Shown: positions 24,278 through 37,530, numbered from the stretch's first letter. The stretch: 64,000 nt of DNA from Apus apus (GCF_020740795.1 NC_067285.1:110695652-110759651), one strand, 5' to 3'. Made by a program: numbers and translations. Notes: generated from the sequence alone by a model not told the origin.

Positions 24278-25123
24278 AGTTTTAAGCTTGGGTTTTCTTT
24301 TGTGTGAATTTCCATACCATGCTGATAACTTATCATAGTTTAAACAACATAATTGACATTGTGTAGTTGTCTCATTGTGTGGAGAAAAGAGCTTGCAATG
24401 GCCTGTCATATTTTGATATAGTTAATTATGCAGTACCTGGAGCAGAAGGGGGTGAGAGCTGAGTGATAATTGGATGTCTACAGGCTGGTTTGGGATAGCA
24501 CGATGTGTTCTGTTGGTTTAAGATGACCTGGGAAGTGGTCCTGGGAGCACTAGTGAGTCACTGAAAGGTACTGTGGGCTGGTGACATAGGTAGAACAGTG
24601 ACTACAGGTGAGAGAAAATCTATCCATCAAAATGGTTAAGGCAGCAGGAATCATTTCCCTTAAGTAATGCAAAATAGATGGGTGGACATAAAAAACCTAC
24701 ACAGGCTACAACCACTTACACAGAAATTACAAGTTATCAGAGAATGTCCCTGTGTGTATTTTGAACATGTGGCATTAACAACCAAGCGCAAAGCCTTCCT
24801 ATGCCTCACACCTGCTGCACTTTGTACAACCATATCAGCATTTCTCAAGCTGGAAGAAGTCATTTGTGGACTTGCCTGCAACTTCACATTTGTGCAGTGT
24901 TCATGTGTTTTTACAATTTATTTTTTTTATCCCTTTGTACTGATTTGATTAGTTTCATCCTTCTAAGGGCTACCCTTTTATTTTTCTTCTGTCTTCCTTT
25001 GGCAAACCAGATATTAACTGATTAACTCTCTTTCTCAAAGGCTGTTCAAGCATACTATAATATGGTATAGCACATTGATAGCTGCTTTTTCTGGATTGCC
25101 TCTTCCCTGGGGCATGTATCGTT

Positions 25124-25172
25124 TATATATATATATACACACACACACGTGTATATATATATATACACACAT
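25124..25172. repeat. Compound TA/CA microsatellite
   Basis: A (TA)n block passes into (CA)n, then an ACACGTGT palindrome, then a second (TA)n block and a short (CA)n. The two TA blocks can pair, so a cruciform or hairpin is possible. The track is likely length-polymorphic. Confidence 0.85.
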
Positions 25173-26950
25173 AGATATAACTCTAAACTACTCCATTGTA
25201 TGGATTTCTTTATGATGAGATAGTTTTGCATTTTTTGTGATATGCATATCAAAAAATATAAAACCAGAAGAAAAGTAATATAGTTTTATATTTTTTTAAT
25301 GTTGTCTTTTGCCCACTTTATCTGTGTAAATAGAGAAATAATATTAGCCCTGTACCTGTTAAGGAATTCAAGTTAGGAAGGGGCAGAGTAGAGATAGTTG
25401 TCCTTAAGATCTTACAAGACATGTTTCCTTAACTCTGGAATGTAAGCAGGATACATGATTACAGTAGGCAAATTGAAAAATAGGGTACCTAGATGGTATT
25501 GTGAGAGGAAGAGGTGGAAGCAATTTTAAATTAGTACCCCTAAGTTCTGGGAATTACTTACTTCATTATATTATATTGCTGTTTATGGCACAATCTGTTT
25601 ATTAAATACTCTAAAATGCAAAGGGTTCTGCCACGATCCAGGTGTTTTCAGAATTCAAGGTAAGTATTAAAAGTTTGCTCATTGATTTGCAGGGTCAAAC
25701 ATAAATATCCTACGAGTTATTTTCGAGGTCTCTATTTTAATGTTTGGTTCGTAGAACCTATTTGAAGGTTTAAGCAGATTTCACATCTGGCTTGTTCCCA
25801 GTTCCAGGTTTTTAAAGGATTGACCGAAGCAATAGCCACCGTATCCATCAAGAGCAGAATGAAGGGAACCTGTGCCATACTCTGTTGTGAAAACTGTTTT
25901 TGTGCTCTGTAAAGACATACTCTCATACTTCCTTTTCTATGAGAGCATTAATGAGGTCTCTTTCTTACGCCATCTTTTTGAGAAACTTGCACAACCTTAT
26001 GCACTGACCCCAACTTCCTCAGCTGCCCATTGCAGGACAGGACTGAGTGTAACACACAGCAAAAACAATGAGGTGGAGATTGAGAAGGGGGAGCAGAAAT
26101 GTTGCAGTGGACTCTGGGGAGAAAGTCTTTTCCTACATGTCTGTTAAATTGTGTTTTGTGCTGTGTGGTTTTTTTCTTGATGCCAGACTCAGTAATCAGA
26201 AGTCTGTGTTGATTGGCAATAACTTAAGTAAAACTCCCTAGTCAAGATTGTTTTCCTTGTGACAAGCTTATAAGGAGTGTCCATACCTTCCTTTAAATAT
26301 AACTATTAACTCCAGGCTTTCTGTGTAATTCCAGGACAAGTTCCAAGGCATTTATATCTTGCAGACATTTCACTTTGTCCAGGGATGTCTTTTGGAGACT
26401 GGGTTAAAGCAGCTGGACCCTTCAGGTCTTGTATTACAGATCAGTAAAATGGCTTGCAAACTTTCTCATTATTTGATTGGGTTAACTCTGCTGCTAGACC
26501 TGCTTTTCACTTAACTGGACCTGTTATGTTCTTTATTTTTTTTAATTAATGAATTATTCCCATGATATAGCAGAATATTGTTAATTTCATTAAAATAATT
26601 TTTTTTAACCTGGAATCTTAATATATATAAGTTAGTTCAGCAATGGCAAACTTCAGCTGGCTCGCTAGAGATGATGCTGGGGACTTGAGATGTTCCCTTC
26701 TTTGCTCTCATTAGTTTTCTGCATGCCATGATGATTCATGAATTGCAGTGGTTGACAGAAGGCGTAAATTACAGGTTCTTTATCACTATATTGCATAAAT
26801 TTGTTTTCATACTCTTTGGCAGATGCACATCTAAAACTTCATCTATAAAAGATATTGGAAAAAATTGTGTCTTCTAACTAGGAAGATGTTCAGTGTAGTA
26901 GCAGGAAGACTGACTTCTTGGTGTCTGGTTCTTTGGATGGTTATTCATGA

Positions 26951-28490
26951 AATCATAGAATGGTTTAGATTGGAAAAGACCTTTAAGATCATGAAGTACA
27001 ATCATTAACCTAACTCTACCAAGTCCACTGTTAAACCATGTCGCTAAGCACCAAGTCTATACTGATTTTTTAAATATATCCAGGGATGGTGACTCCAGCA
27101 CTTCTCTGGGCATCCTGTTCCAGTGCTTGATGGCCCTTTCTGTGAATGTATTTTTCCTAATATCCAGCCTAAACATCCCCTGGTACAACTTGAGGCCATT
27201 TCCTCTTGTCCTATTGCTTCTTATTTATGATAAGACATTGGCACTTGCCTCTGTACAGCCTCCTTTCAGGTAGTTGTAGAGAGTAATAAGGTCTCCCCTC
27301 AGCCTCCTTTTCTCCAGACTAAATAGCCCCAACTCCCTCAGCCACTCCTCATAAGACCTGTTCTCCAGACCATTTACCAGTTCAATTACACTTCTCTATA
27401 CCTGCTTCAGCAACTTGATGTCCTTCTTACACTGTGGCATCCAAAACTGAACACTGTACTTGAGGTGTGGCCTCACCAGTGCTGAATACAGGGTACAGTC
27501 ACCTCTCCAGACCTGCTGGACCCACTCTTCCAGAAGCAGGCTAGGATGCTTTTGGACTTCTTGGCCACCTGGGCACATGCTGACTCATAGTCATTTGGCT
27601 GTCATTACTCATAGTCATTTGGCTGTCATTTGACATCCCCAGGTCTTTCTGCTGAGCAACTTTCTAGCCACTCTTGCCCACGCCTGTAGCATTGCATGGG
27701 GTTGTTGTGGCCCAAGTGCAGGACTTTGCACTTGGCCTTTTTGAAGCCCATATGACTGGCCTCAGCTCATTGATCCAACCTATCCAAATCCCTCTGAAGG
27801 ACCTTCCTACCCTCAAGCAGATCAACACTCCCACTTGGTGTTGTCTGCAGGTTTATGGAGGGTACTCTCAATCTCTTTGTTAAGGTTGTTGATACAGATA
27901 TTAAACAGTAGTGGTCCCAACACTGAGCCCTGGGGAACACCACTTGTGACAGCCACCAACTGGATTTAACTCCATTCACTGCCACTCTCTGGGCCTGGTC
28001 ATCCAGCAAGTGTTTGATCCAGCAGAGCAAACACCTGGTCAGGCGTAGGGCAGCCAGTTTTTCCATAAGAGTGGTGTGGGGAACAGTATCAAAGGCTTTA
28101 CTGGATGTAGTCCAGGTAGACTACATCCACAGCCTTTCTGTCATCCGCCAAGCAGGTCACTGTGTCATAGAAACAGATGAGGTTCATTAAGCAGGACTAG
28201 ACCTTCATGAGCCCATGCTGGCTGGGACTGATCACCTGGTTGTCCTGTAAATGGTGTGTTATGGCACTCAAGATGATCGTCTTCATGACCTTCCCTGCCA
28301 CTGACTTCAGACTGACATATTTGTAGTTCCCTGGATCCTCCTTCTAGCCCTTCTTGTAGATGGGGTTCACATTTGCCAATCTTCAGTCTCCTGGGACCTC
28401 CCCAGTTAGCCAGCACTGCAGGTAAATCATGAAGAGTGGTTTGGTAAGTACATCCACCAACTCCTTCAGCAAAATACAAGATCCACTGCA
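26951..28490 (-). mobile_element. CR1-family LINE, about 1.5 kb, with decayed reverse transcriptase
   Basis: The longest CR1 copy in the window. On the minus strand it runs from upstream of the ORF2 reverse transcriptase, through the palm and the post-RT region, to the CR1 3' UTR. Its terminus is 'ctaaaccattctatgattt' (plus-strand 26951 onward). Recognisable peptide blocks on the minus strand include TVPHTTLMEKLAALRLTRC-like (near 28066), [13 protein letters not shown] (near 27970) and [20 protein letters not shown] (near 27770-27830). The frame is broken by stops and shifts. The usual FADD catalytic box reads PADN (codons at 27840-27851), so a catalytic Asp is lost. The copy also contains a 24-bp tandem duplication. 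Transposition-dead. Confidence 0.93.
27583..27630. repeat. Perfect 24-bp tandem duplication inside a CR1 copy
   Basis: Two identical 24-bp units (27583-27606 and 27607-27630) beginning ACTCATAG. The sequence is CR1-derived. The lack of any mismatch between copies suggests the duplication is much younger than the host CR1 insertion. Confidence 0.9.
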
Positions 28491-31400
28491 GTTTCCTTTT
28501 CATTCTCTTTGCTTCTGCATTTTGCCTGTCCATCTAAACCTGCTGCAGATCACTCCACAGGCTTGCATCTAAATGAACCATTGCTTTATAGAAAGTCATC
28601 TGAGTGGTGGAACACATCTTATGGAGTAGCCCATCTAGAAGATAATTATATTTGATATCTCATATTTAGCCTCCCTCTATAGTCAGTAGCTCTCACTGAA
28701 ATGTGTGTGAACAGGGAGTGTTTAGCTTATTTCAAAATCATGTCAGTTATGCAGGCAAGTCCTGGAAGTTCTGGGACCAGCCAGAGTTAAAAATAAATGC
28801 AGCCAGACAAGCCAAATGATTGCTGGAGTCCTCTTGCTCCTGGGGTTCCTGTCAAGAACAGCTCTCTTTGCCAACAAATTACCTTGCATCAGCTGATTTG
28901 TGGTAACTGATGCTTGCATTTTCTTGCCTGCCTTGTATAATTTAGGACCTTCCACTTAATCTTCCTTGCCGTGCTATAATGCAGAGTACTGACCTTGCTT
29001 TATGTTTGATTGGTACAAGGAGCTTAGGGAGCCACTCTGCCACATACCAGTTCTTCCTGAACACTAGCAAAGGGATTCAACACTGAACTGTTCTTTGCCT
29101 GTAGACAAGCTGTGTTTCATGTTCTATACTTTTTTTAGGTCAGCCCTGATAAATTAGATTTAATTTTTTTTTTCATTGTCCTTTTAATTTGTTTCTGAAA
29201 GATTCTCTGCTTGTTGAGTGTGGCATCAAATGAGGACATAACATTTATTTAACTTTATTGTAAAATTCAGTTATAGGAACATCTAGATGTTTTTAATACA
29301 TAGCAGTTTTCTCTCTTAAATGGTGTCCACTAATAAGGCATTGTGGCTTTGCTCAGTAAAGGGAATCTGTCAGCAGAAGTCATTGAGACACTGGAAGCAA
29401 TGGAATGTGGCTTCTGCTTTTTAAGTCTTAAAACTCAATGATGGTCAGGATGATAACCTGATAACTGCTCGCTCCTAGGTTAGACAGCAAGTAATATTTC
29501 TATTTTATTTTACTTCTCAGTTCCTCGTGACTTTCATCTGTTTGTTTTGGGTTTTTTTCATATTTTCTAGCAAGTGTTCAAGATTCCCATCCATGAGCCA
29601 TTGCAGGAAGGGCACCCTGATTGAAAATTTGATAAACTACTCCTTGTAATATGATTTAGCTTTCCAAATGTTCTTCATTCTCCCTGCATTTCTCCTCAGT
29701 TGCTCCATATGTTCATTTTCTGTCATCACCAGCTGTAAGAAGTGTTTTTGGCTCTTGACTTCAAGTAATGTCCAGTGACAAGCATTGTCTTCTAGGCTGC
29801 ATGTTTATTAAATTACAATATTTTTTACTTTTCTGTGCTGGTAATGCAGTTTGTTGACCCATCTGGCTCGGTAGCTGAATATTCTATTGTTCCTGAGATA
29901 GGAATACTGTCTTCAGTAATCTCTAACTTGATTTAGAAAGGGCTTGTTTGCTTTACTAATTTTTCTTTTGCTCATTTTTTAAAATTTCTAAATCTCACTG
30001 TCATTCCAGTATTGGACAGTACCAGGAAGGCAGTCTAGGAGAGATCCTGTAAGTCCTTCCTCTGAGTTGTTACGAGACAATGTGTACATTAACTGTTTTT
30101 ATCATTTTTGGCAACAAGAAGGAAATTAGGTCTTTTGTTATTGTACTGCAACAGGTGAGTGTTGAATTGCTGACTCTTCAGTCTCTTGTGCCTGAGGTTA
30201 CCTTATGGGGTAGCCAGATCCTAGCCTAAAGGTTGCCTAGATTCTTGGCTCCCTTACTACAGCACCATTTCCAGCAGTTCAAATGTTACTGGTGGGGAAG
30301 TGGAGCAAACTGCAAGATCATTCACATGAAGGGAAAGAGGGATATTAAGTATTGGAATAAAAAGCTGGTTTGAAATGCAGATACTTGCTTATGCTGAAGA
30401 TTCTTCTGTAGCTAATTCGAACCAGAGACTATATATTCAATTTCAAAAATCCAGAGAGTGTCCTTACCACTAAGCTGTTGAGTTCTCTGAAATATGGGCC
30501 ATAAATGGAACAAATGTAAATGTTCCTCTGGGCAGCTTCAGATAATTAGCTGAATTGAATGCCTTTCTTCTTGTTTGAACAAGAAATTTCACCCTCAAGT
30601 GCTCCCCATCTGTGCTATTAAGGGCATTCTGTACATGCCATGAAAGACTTGCTGGTGTCCCAGTTGTTACAACACTCATCTGGGATAGGGGAGACTGGTT
30701 CAAGCCTCTGCAGTAAATGAGGCTGAGAACGGGCATTAATATGTCCCCCATATTGTGGTAAATGCTCTAAGTGCTTCTTCTGAAATAGGCATTTATTTCA
30801 ACCTTAAAAGAGCTTAAATGTATCTCTCTGCGGACTAAGAAAATGTTCACAGCCTTGGAAAGTAATTTATCATCCAACTAGACATCTGAACAATCTGCCT
30901 CTCCATTCTGACTAGAAAAAATGATCTGAATAGTTGGTGTGGGCTGGAGTTTCCAAACATGATGAGCAAGGCTAATTCAAATGCCTTAACCTTTCAGTTC
31001 AGGAACTTACTCCTCTTTGTTTGGTGGGAGTCCAGTGCCCCTCTTGAATTTACTGTGTTAATAGTATTGATTCAGCTGAGTATGGTTAGTGCCACAGGTG
31101 CCATCTTACTCATGAGTGCATCTAAAACACAAGTTCAAGGGAGGGAGTTCCTGTGCTAGGAAGAACAATTACTTACTGTTGAATTTGTACCCTTTCATAA
31201 GAGAACTTCCAAAGGTAGGATCAAAACAAGAAAGGATTTTTAGGTTGGCAAGAAGCAGACAACCCAATAGCAAGTCAATTATTTTAACCACTACTGCAGA
31301 GTTTATTTTTCTTCTTCAGTGCTAAATATGTCAAGTGGCAGGCTTTCTGCAGATTCCATTAACTCCTTTTAAATGGTGTCATGAGCAGAAGGGGAGGTCA

Positions 31401-31594
31401 AGAAAAAAAATAGCAATTGAAAGCTGTCTTAGCTCAAAGCTCCAGGTAAAAGCATGTTACAGATGAGAAACTCTATATATAGTGTCTTCAGATTACTGAG
31501 AAAAGTAGTAAGGAGGACAGAAGGAAGCAATCCTGACTTTTCTGTTAAGTGAAGTCTTGTTTTAGTAACCAAATCTTTATCCATGTCTGTGTCT
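28491..31594. other. Unannotated DNA with a tRNA-like SINE remnant
   Basis: No gene recognised. The only structure I can support is the tRNA-like repeat remnant around 30430-30775, listed separately. Confidence 0.5.
30430..30775. mobile_element. Ancient tRNA-like SINE remnants (amniote type)
   Basis: Plus-strand 30655-30775 has the layout of a tRNA-derived repeat. A 'gttacaacactcatctggga' block is followed by 'gggagactggttcaagcc', a B-box-like motif. Then comes an inverse-type block near 30735-30775 ('cccatattgtggtaaatgct'). At 30430-30500 a similar module appears on the opposite strand ('attcgaaccagagact' then 'gtccttaccactaagctg'). The pairing of a 'ggttcaa' box with a reverse 'accactaagc' box is typical of old amniote tRNA-like repeats. 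Family name not assigned; highly diverged. Confidence 0.45.
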
Positions 31595-31715
31595 AATCAC
31601 AGAATCACAGAATTATCTTGGTTGGAAAAGATCTTAAAGTTCACTGAGTCCAACCATCAACCTGACACTGGCAAGTTCTTAACTAAACCATAGTGCCAAG
31701 TACTACATCTATGGC
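31595..31715 (-). mobile_element. CR1-family LINE, 3' end fragment
   Basis: Minus-strand CR1 terminus of about 120 bp. The plus strand reads 'atcacagaatcacagaatta', 'ggttggaaaagatctta', 'gagtccaaccatcaac', then 'gtgccaagtactacatctat'. Only the 3' UTR and the very end of ORF2 remain. Confidence 0.88.
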
Positions 31716-34700
31716 TGTGTTAACTCCAACTGTAAAATGTCAGAAGGATGATGACCCCTTTTTTTAAGGGAAAATCAAACCTGTTAAACACTGGCAAGGA
31801 TTATTACATTCTTTAATTTTACAGCAGGTAGGTAAAGACTCAGTTAACTAGGGGAAAAAAATTAGCAGCTTCTAAGGAATATTCACTAAAGCTATTTGGC
31901 ATTTTCTGACAACTCATGTTAAACAGCTTGTGGTACTGGATAGCTGGAACTTTGCAAAGAGATGTGCTAGTTTTGATGGAAGCCTCCCTGGATGACCTCT
32001 CATTGCAGATTAATACTAGAACAACCTATTTCACAGCTGGTGCAGCACTGTGACCAGAGATTCAGCAGATGCAGATTTACCAAGAATTAAGTGCAAGGAT
32101 AGATACAATCCAAAGATTACAAACTTGTCTGTAGGAAATGAACCAGAGGGAGCTGGAGTCTAAAACAGTTGTGTAAACATAGTCATTTATAATTCTATTT
32201 TTAGATAGAGAAATATTTTTAGGAACCTCATTAAATCTGCAAACTAACAAGATTATGTATGTTGAAATAAATATTTAAAGACATTTATTTGTTCATGCAT
32301 GTACTAGAATACTGTGTAATAGCCAAAACCAGATTGTTTGAGGCATAATGCAAGTGTTTCTTGTGCCAGAAACAGCATTAACAAAGTTGAACAAGTGAGT
32401 CTTGCAAGCCAATTACTTTACACATGGGGAATGAGTGAGAGATTAAGTTACTTCCTCAAAATTATGCCAGAGTAACCTTGGTGCTAATCAAACTAAATAT
32501 GAAAGCACCAACTCTGCAGCAGGTTCATCCTTGGCTCAGTAGATTTCTAAACCAGCAAGTGATAAGAAACAGTGCTCACATCCCATGCTTGCTTGTTTAT
32601 TGTGTTTCTCAGAGGGGAAAAAAAAATAAATCCATGTTTCACACCTCTGCAAGTCAGGAAATTGGAAAAAAAAAAGCCACTATTTTGGCTTAACCTTTCC
32701 TATAAAAAAATTCAAAAAGCATTCAGTATTGATCTCTATTTCTTAAAGTTATTTCAAAACAAAAACTTACTGCAAACTGAAAAGACTTCCTTTTCATCCC
32801 TCTTTGAAAAGAATTGAAACCATCCGGCAGTTTTGGGACTTCTTTTTTAGTCTATATCTTAAAAGAATTAGTCAATACTACCATCTAATAATTTCAGTTC
32901 TGAGAGTTTTGGGGGGAGTGAGTGGAGAAAGAAATAGCATTTATCAAGCTGTTGGCACTCATGTGCTATTCAAACCATTTGTAATAATACACCTTAGTCT
33001 GAGAGAAACTCAGTTTTTTCCCTGTCCTGTGTAGTCACCTGATGTAACCTTCTCAGTTTTTAGGCAACCAGAAAAATCAAAGCTTTCCCTTTATATATCT
33101 TTTGTCTGAGAAGTAAGAGTGCAAGTTGTTCAGCACAAGCCCGTTAGCCTCTTGGTTGGTATTGAGTTGCAGACATCTACAACTGAAAGTTTTAAGCACT
33201 AAAAATCAGAAACAACTGTATAATAAATATGTATTTAGAAAGATCTGAAATATGTCTAACTTCTCCAGGCACTGTTACAACTACTAGAATTCCTTCCAGT
33301 GAGCTGTATCCAGATTTTAATCTCAAGAAAGACTAGTTTAAATTTGAAAACTTTATTTCAAGATGTCAGAATTTAATAAGAATTAAAAATAGGAGATTAA
33401 AAGCTTCATTCATGAATGCACTTAGGAACAAAATGGTTTTCTTGATTTTTTGGGAGGGGAATAAGAGTTAGCCATGTTCCAGTTGAAGTAATTGATTGAG
33501 TTAGTTGGATTGCTAACTGACAAAAGAGATGCAAGGTGGAAACTGTCTTATTATTGGATTGATTAGAACGTAAAAGTACTAGACTTCATAGGATAGAACA
33601 AACAATTTAAAAACAATGGGGACCTAAATTAAAAGTTGAAATCTAGCAACATTAGGCCCTTAATTATATGATAAGAAAAATATTACTGTATGTTCTTTCT
33701 ATCAAAACATTTTTAAATGGAAGATCAGCAGATAACTAAGTCAATGCTGCTTTTTAAATTAAACTAAGTCCAATGAAGTTGGACTGGACTAGTCAGGGAA
33801 AAAGGGAAGGGAAAAATAAATCCCTATTGGTATATTGCTAAGTGAATGCAAATTTGTTACTTTCTAATTCAGTGTTTTTAAAGCAGAAGGGGGTTTTGAG
33901 ACAACAATTTAATGTTATGGCATGTTCCAGAGATGCTGGGTGGCATTTTACATAAATTGTTAGTATTGGTTTTGTACGTTGAGTGTGTGAATGTGTTGTT
34001 GTCTGCCTGTGTGAGCAGCATCCTTCTCCTTGTCTGTAACTTCTGAGCTTGTTGGTTTATTTCTGCCAACGGGGAGAATGAGAATTAAAAAAAAAAAAAT
34101 TAAATCCACATATTTTCTTAAGAAAAGCTTAAAAGTTGTTGAATTAATAGCAGGGATCACTTCAGATCTATAGTACAGTACCTGGCACTTCCACTTTTTA
34201 TTAGAAAAGAAGGTATTTTGGGGAAGGAGGGGAAGTGAGGGAAGGATTTGGACAGAGATGGTCAGTGTCCTGACAGCATGCAGAACTTCCATCAGGTCTT
34301 CCACAGGGGTAATTCCCTAGTGACTCATTCACAGGAAAAGAGAGAGAGGCTTAGTCATTTCCAGAGCTTGTGAAACTTGCTTCTGTGGTGACATGAGGTG
34401 GAAATGCTGTGTCTTCAGAAGCCACCTTCCCTCATCTCTGCTTAGATTAATGCCAATCGTTTGAGAGTTTGAGCTCTGCGAAGTGTTTCTCCTGGAGTTC
34501 AGTTCCAGGGGTGCTACAATGCAGGTCTTAAAATATTTTCCCATTGTTCATTTGGAACTTACCTGACACTTTGCATGCTGGGCAGTCATTGATCATGAAT
34601 TTTCCCAAGGATTTTCATGTGTGTCATTGCAACATAGCTGGGTATATGGCATAAAAACTACTCTTAATGAGCACTAAATGGGAAGATGACCTAGAATGGG

Positions 34701-35744
34701 AGCTAGTAGAAAGAGAAGGATTTCCTCTTATTACAGCAAATGTTCAGTTTATCCTTACTATTTTTATCCACTGCTTATGTAAATAGGAAATGTCTATTAA
34801 GATTGTAAAGACAAGAATTTAAGGTTGTAACAATATGGGTAAAGCCCTGCTGTTTAAGATGGGCCGATGGCTTTCATGCTGTGCAAGTAAAGCTGTGCTA
34901 TCTGATGTATATTTTTAAGCTCTATCCATAAAAATCTGCTCCCCTGCAGTTACCACAAAAATTATTTTTCTTATTGCATCATTTCAACCTGGGATATAAG
35001 GCACTTGAAAAAACTGGAGGCATGGGAATAAAATTATTTGTATTGGGCTTGGTGTTCCTGTTTTATCAGGACACTAATGGGAATTTGGAGAAAAAGGAAG
35101 TTATGCAGGAACTGCTTTCATATTGACACAAATTTATATATTCCAATAATGAAAAATGTTAATAAAATAATTCCATAATAAAAATTTCACTTAGCACACA
35201 GAATGTACTGCTGGGTATTTTTATGAAATGAGTATACCAGTTACTCGTCACTGATGTGCACTGCAGCTTATTAATGTGGGGGTTTTGGTCTGATTCCCTG
35301 AAGGAACAAGACATACATATATGCTTCCTTTACAATAAGAACTTCTGGATTTGACTTATGTCAACCAAATTTAGTAGAGGTGTTAAAGGCAAGATGTTCC
35401 TACAGCCTTTTTGTAGCTAGGCAAGTATATAACAGACCATACTCATGGCCTTCACTTCACTACAAAAAAGGTCATGCAACTATCTAATCACTTTATTAGA
35501 AATCAGGAAACATGCTGGTTGATAAGTAGTTATTACTGTCCCAATAATTAGAAAATCTTAAATTAGATTTTACATATTATTAAGCATATGAATAACCAAT
35601 GCTGGAATACAAAATTAGGAAAACAAGCTTCAAAAATACTCTTTATTAATATGAAATAATGGGAAAAGTACTGAAAATAGTGTCAACGTTGGTAGCTTAA
35701 AAGGAAGGTTATCACAGGGAGTCAAGAAGTGGAAACACAAGTAG
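31716..35744. other. Unannotated DNA
   Basis: About 4 kb of AT-rich sequence with no gene, RNA or transposon recognised. It includes an A13 run near 34087. Open frames of up to 114 codons (33960-34304, minus) show no family resemblance. Confidence 0.55.
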
Positions 35745-35875
35745 TAGAGTCATCAGGGGGTTGGAAGGGACCTCTGAGGATCATCTAGTCCTGCTAGAGC
35801 AGGATCACCTACAGCAGATCACAGAGGAGTATTTCCAGGAGGCTTCAGAATGTCTCCAGAAAAGGAGACAAGTGA
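35745..35875 (-). mobile_element. CR1-family LINE, 3' end fragment (different subfamily)
   Basis: Minus-strand CR1 end of about 130 bp: plus-strand 'gggttggaagggacctctg', 'gatcatctagtcc', 'agagcaggatcacctac', 'gaatgtctccagaaaaggag'. The 'agagcaggatcacct' block differs from the other copies here and marks another CR1 subfamily. The outermost tail is degraded. Confidence 0.85.
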
Positions 35876-36903
35876 TTAAATGTTACAGAGTAGGTGTGTA
35901 ACAAAGCTGTCTTTTCAGAGGAAAAGAGAAGCTTGAAACGTGTGATATTTGGACACCTACCTCAACATGTTTTCTCCAAAAGTGGTTGTTTCAGGAAAAC
36001 CAGAAGAATCAAGCTGTGATATATAATGCTCTCCCTGCTTAAACATAAATGTTCTCCCTGCTTGCAGCCATTTTTTAAGTCAAGTTCTTCCAGAGAACAT
36101 AGTTTGTGTTTGTAGGAATCCTCACCAAACTTTTTGTACAAACCTTGTACAATCTCTGTTGCAGTCTTTGTAAGCTTCTAACATCTATAGCCTTCTCTGG
36201 AAGGGATTCCTCAGCTCAGGTTATACACAGAAGGCATACCTTAAATATGTTTCATACATTTCATTTCTAATTCTTCCAGTTAACTTTGGTTCATCTGTAG
36301 TTGTTAGTCCTTCCATAAAGGAGCCAGCAGCAGTCTCTATTCTTCTCCTAGTCACTCATTATTTTATATCTTTTTGTTATATTTTATTTACTGCCTCAGT
36401 TATCTTGTTCCAGTATAAGATGGAATATTGACACCATAGCTCTGATACATCTTCATTGTTTACATCTGCTATTATTCCTGGGATAGCAGACTATACCCAG
36501 GTAGTTTTTGAGATAAAAGTATGCTCTTAATTTCTATACTGGTATAATACTGTTCCCTGGTCCTTTTCTTATTGATGATGATCTTAATTTTCTGTGGACA
36601 CTATTAGTAGTCTAAATCCAAGAGTTCATTCTTCAGCTAGAAAAAATACTTCTGTATCAAATTTAATTTTTAAGTTTCCCTAGTTTCCTTTTATTTTTCA
36701 ATGCTGTTTGAGGCTGTGGCAGGGAGAAAGGAATGGGATATTTTTGCCCTCCAAAGTTACATTTACTACCAATGTAGTAATTGTAGCTTAAAAAACAAAA
36801 CAAACCCTCTAAATAAATTAATTGTTCTGATGATGTCAAAATGTTTTTTAAGTTTCTACTATAATATAGTATAATATATAGTGTAATATAAAATAAGTTA
36901 TCA
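35876..36903. other. Unannotated DNA
   Basis: About 1 kb, AT-rich, no gene recognised. It includes short A/C-rich and TATA-repeat-like stretches near 36787-36895. Confidence 0.55.
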
Positions 36904-37530
36904 CAATCACAGAATCATTCTGGTTGGAAAAGACCTTTAAGGTCACGGAGTCCAACCATTAGCTCAGCGGCGTGCAGGGCTAACCCATGTCCCCAAGCAT
37001 CACCTCTACATGTTGCTGGGGGTTTAACATCTGTAGGGTTGGCATTTCAGCTGCCTGCCAGTGGTGGATTATCCTTCCAGTGAAGAAATTGTTCCTAATA
37101 CCCAGTCTAAACCTCCCCTGGGACAACTAGAGTCCATTTCCTCTTGTCCTATCACTTGCAAGGTGGGAGAAGAGACCAACCCCCTCCTTGCTACAACCAC
37201 CTTTCAGCCAGTTGTCGAGAGCAACGAGGTCTCCCCTCAGCTCCTCTTCTCCAGCCTGAACAGCCCCACTTCCCTCAGATGTTCCTCATGAGGTTTGTTC
37301 TCCAGCCCCTTCACTAGCTTGGTAGCTCTTCTCTGGGCACGCTGCGGCACCTCGATGTCTGCCTTGCAGTGCGGGGCGCAGAACGGAACCCAGTGCTGGC
37401 GGTGCGGGTCACCAGTGCCGAGCACAGCGGACGGTCCCTGCCCCCGGGCGCTGCTGCCGGTGCGAGCCCGGGGCTGTGGGAGCTGTACCTCTGATGGCCA
37501 CTTGGGCACCCTGCGCAGCACCTGCCAGGC
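36904..37530 (-). mobile_element. CR1-family LINE, 3' portion abutting the tRNA gene
   Basis: Minus-strand CR1 of about 625 bp. The terminus (plus-strand 'aatcacagaatcattctgg', 36904 onward) is followed by 3' UTR and the ORF2 C-terminus. Minus-strand peptide blocks [21 protein letters not shown] and [16 protein letters not shown] (about 37240-37380) are plain CR1 ORF2. Between about 37336 and 37480 the sequence becomes unusually CpG-rich compared with other CR1 copies here. The block ends directly at the first base of the initiator tRNA gene. Confidence 0.9.

Larger units (their letters stand above)
20581..26950. other. Unannotated DNA
   Basis: About 6.4 kb without a confident gene. Noted inside it are a TAAT-rich low-repeat segment (about 20780-21130) and a 78-codon frame with protein-like composition (21213-21449). 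There is also a T/G-rich tract near 23766-23815, a diverged 23-bp tandem duplication (24232-24277) and a TA/CA microsatellite (25124-25172). Confidence 0.5.

Noticed and set aside
33960..34304. 114-codon minus-strand open frame
   Set aside because: Crosses an A13 run and has irregular composition; nothing supports coding.
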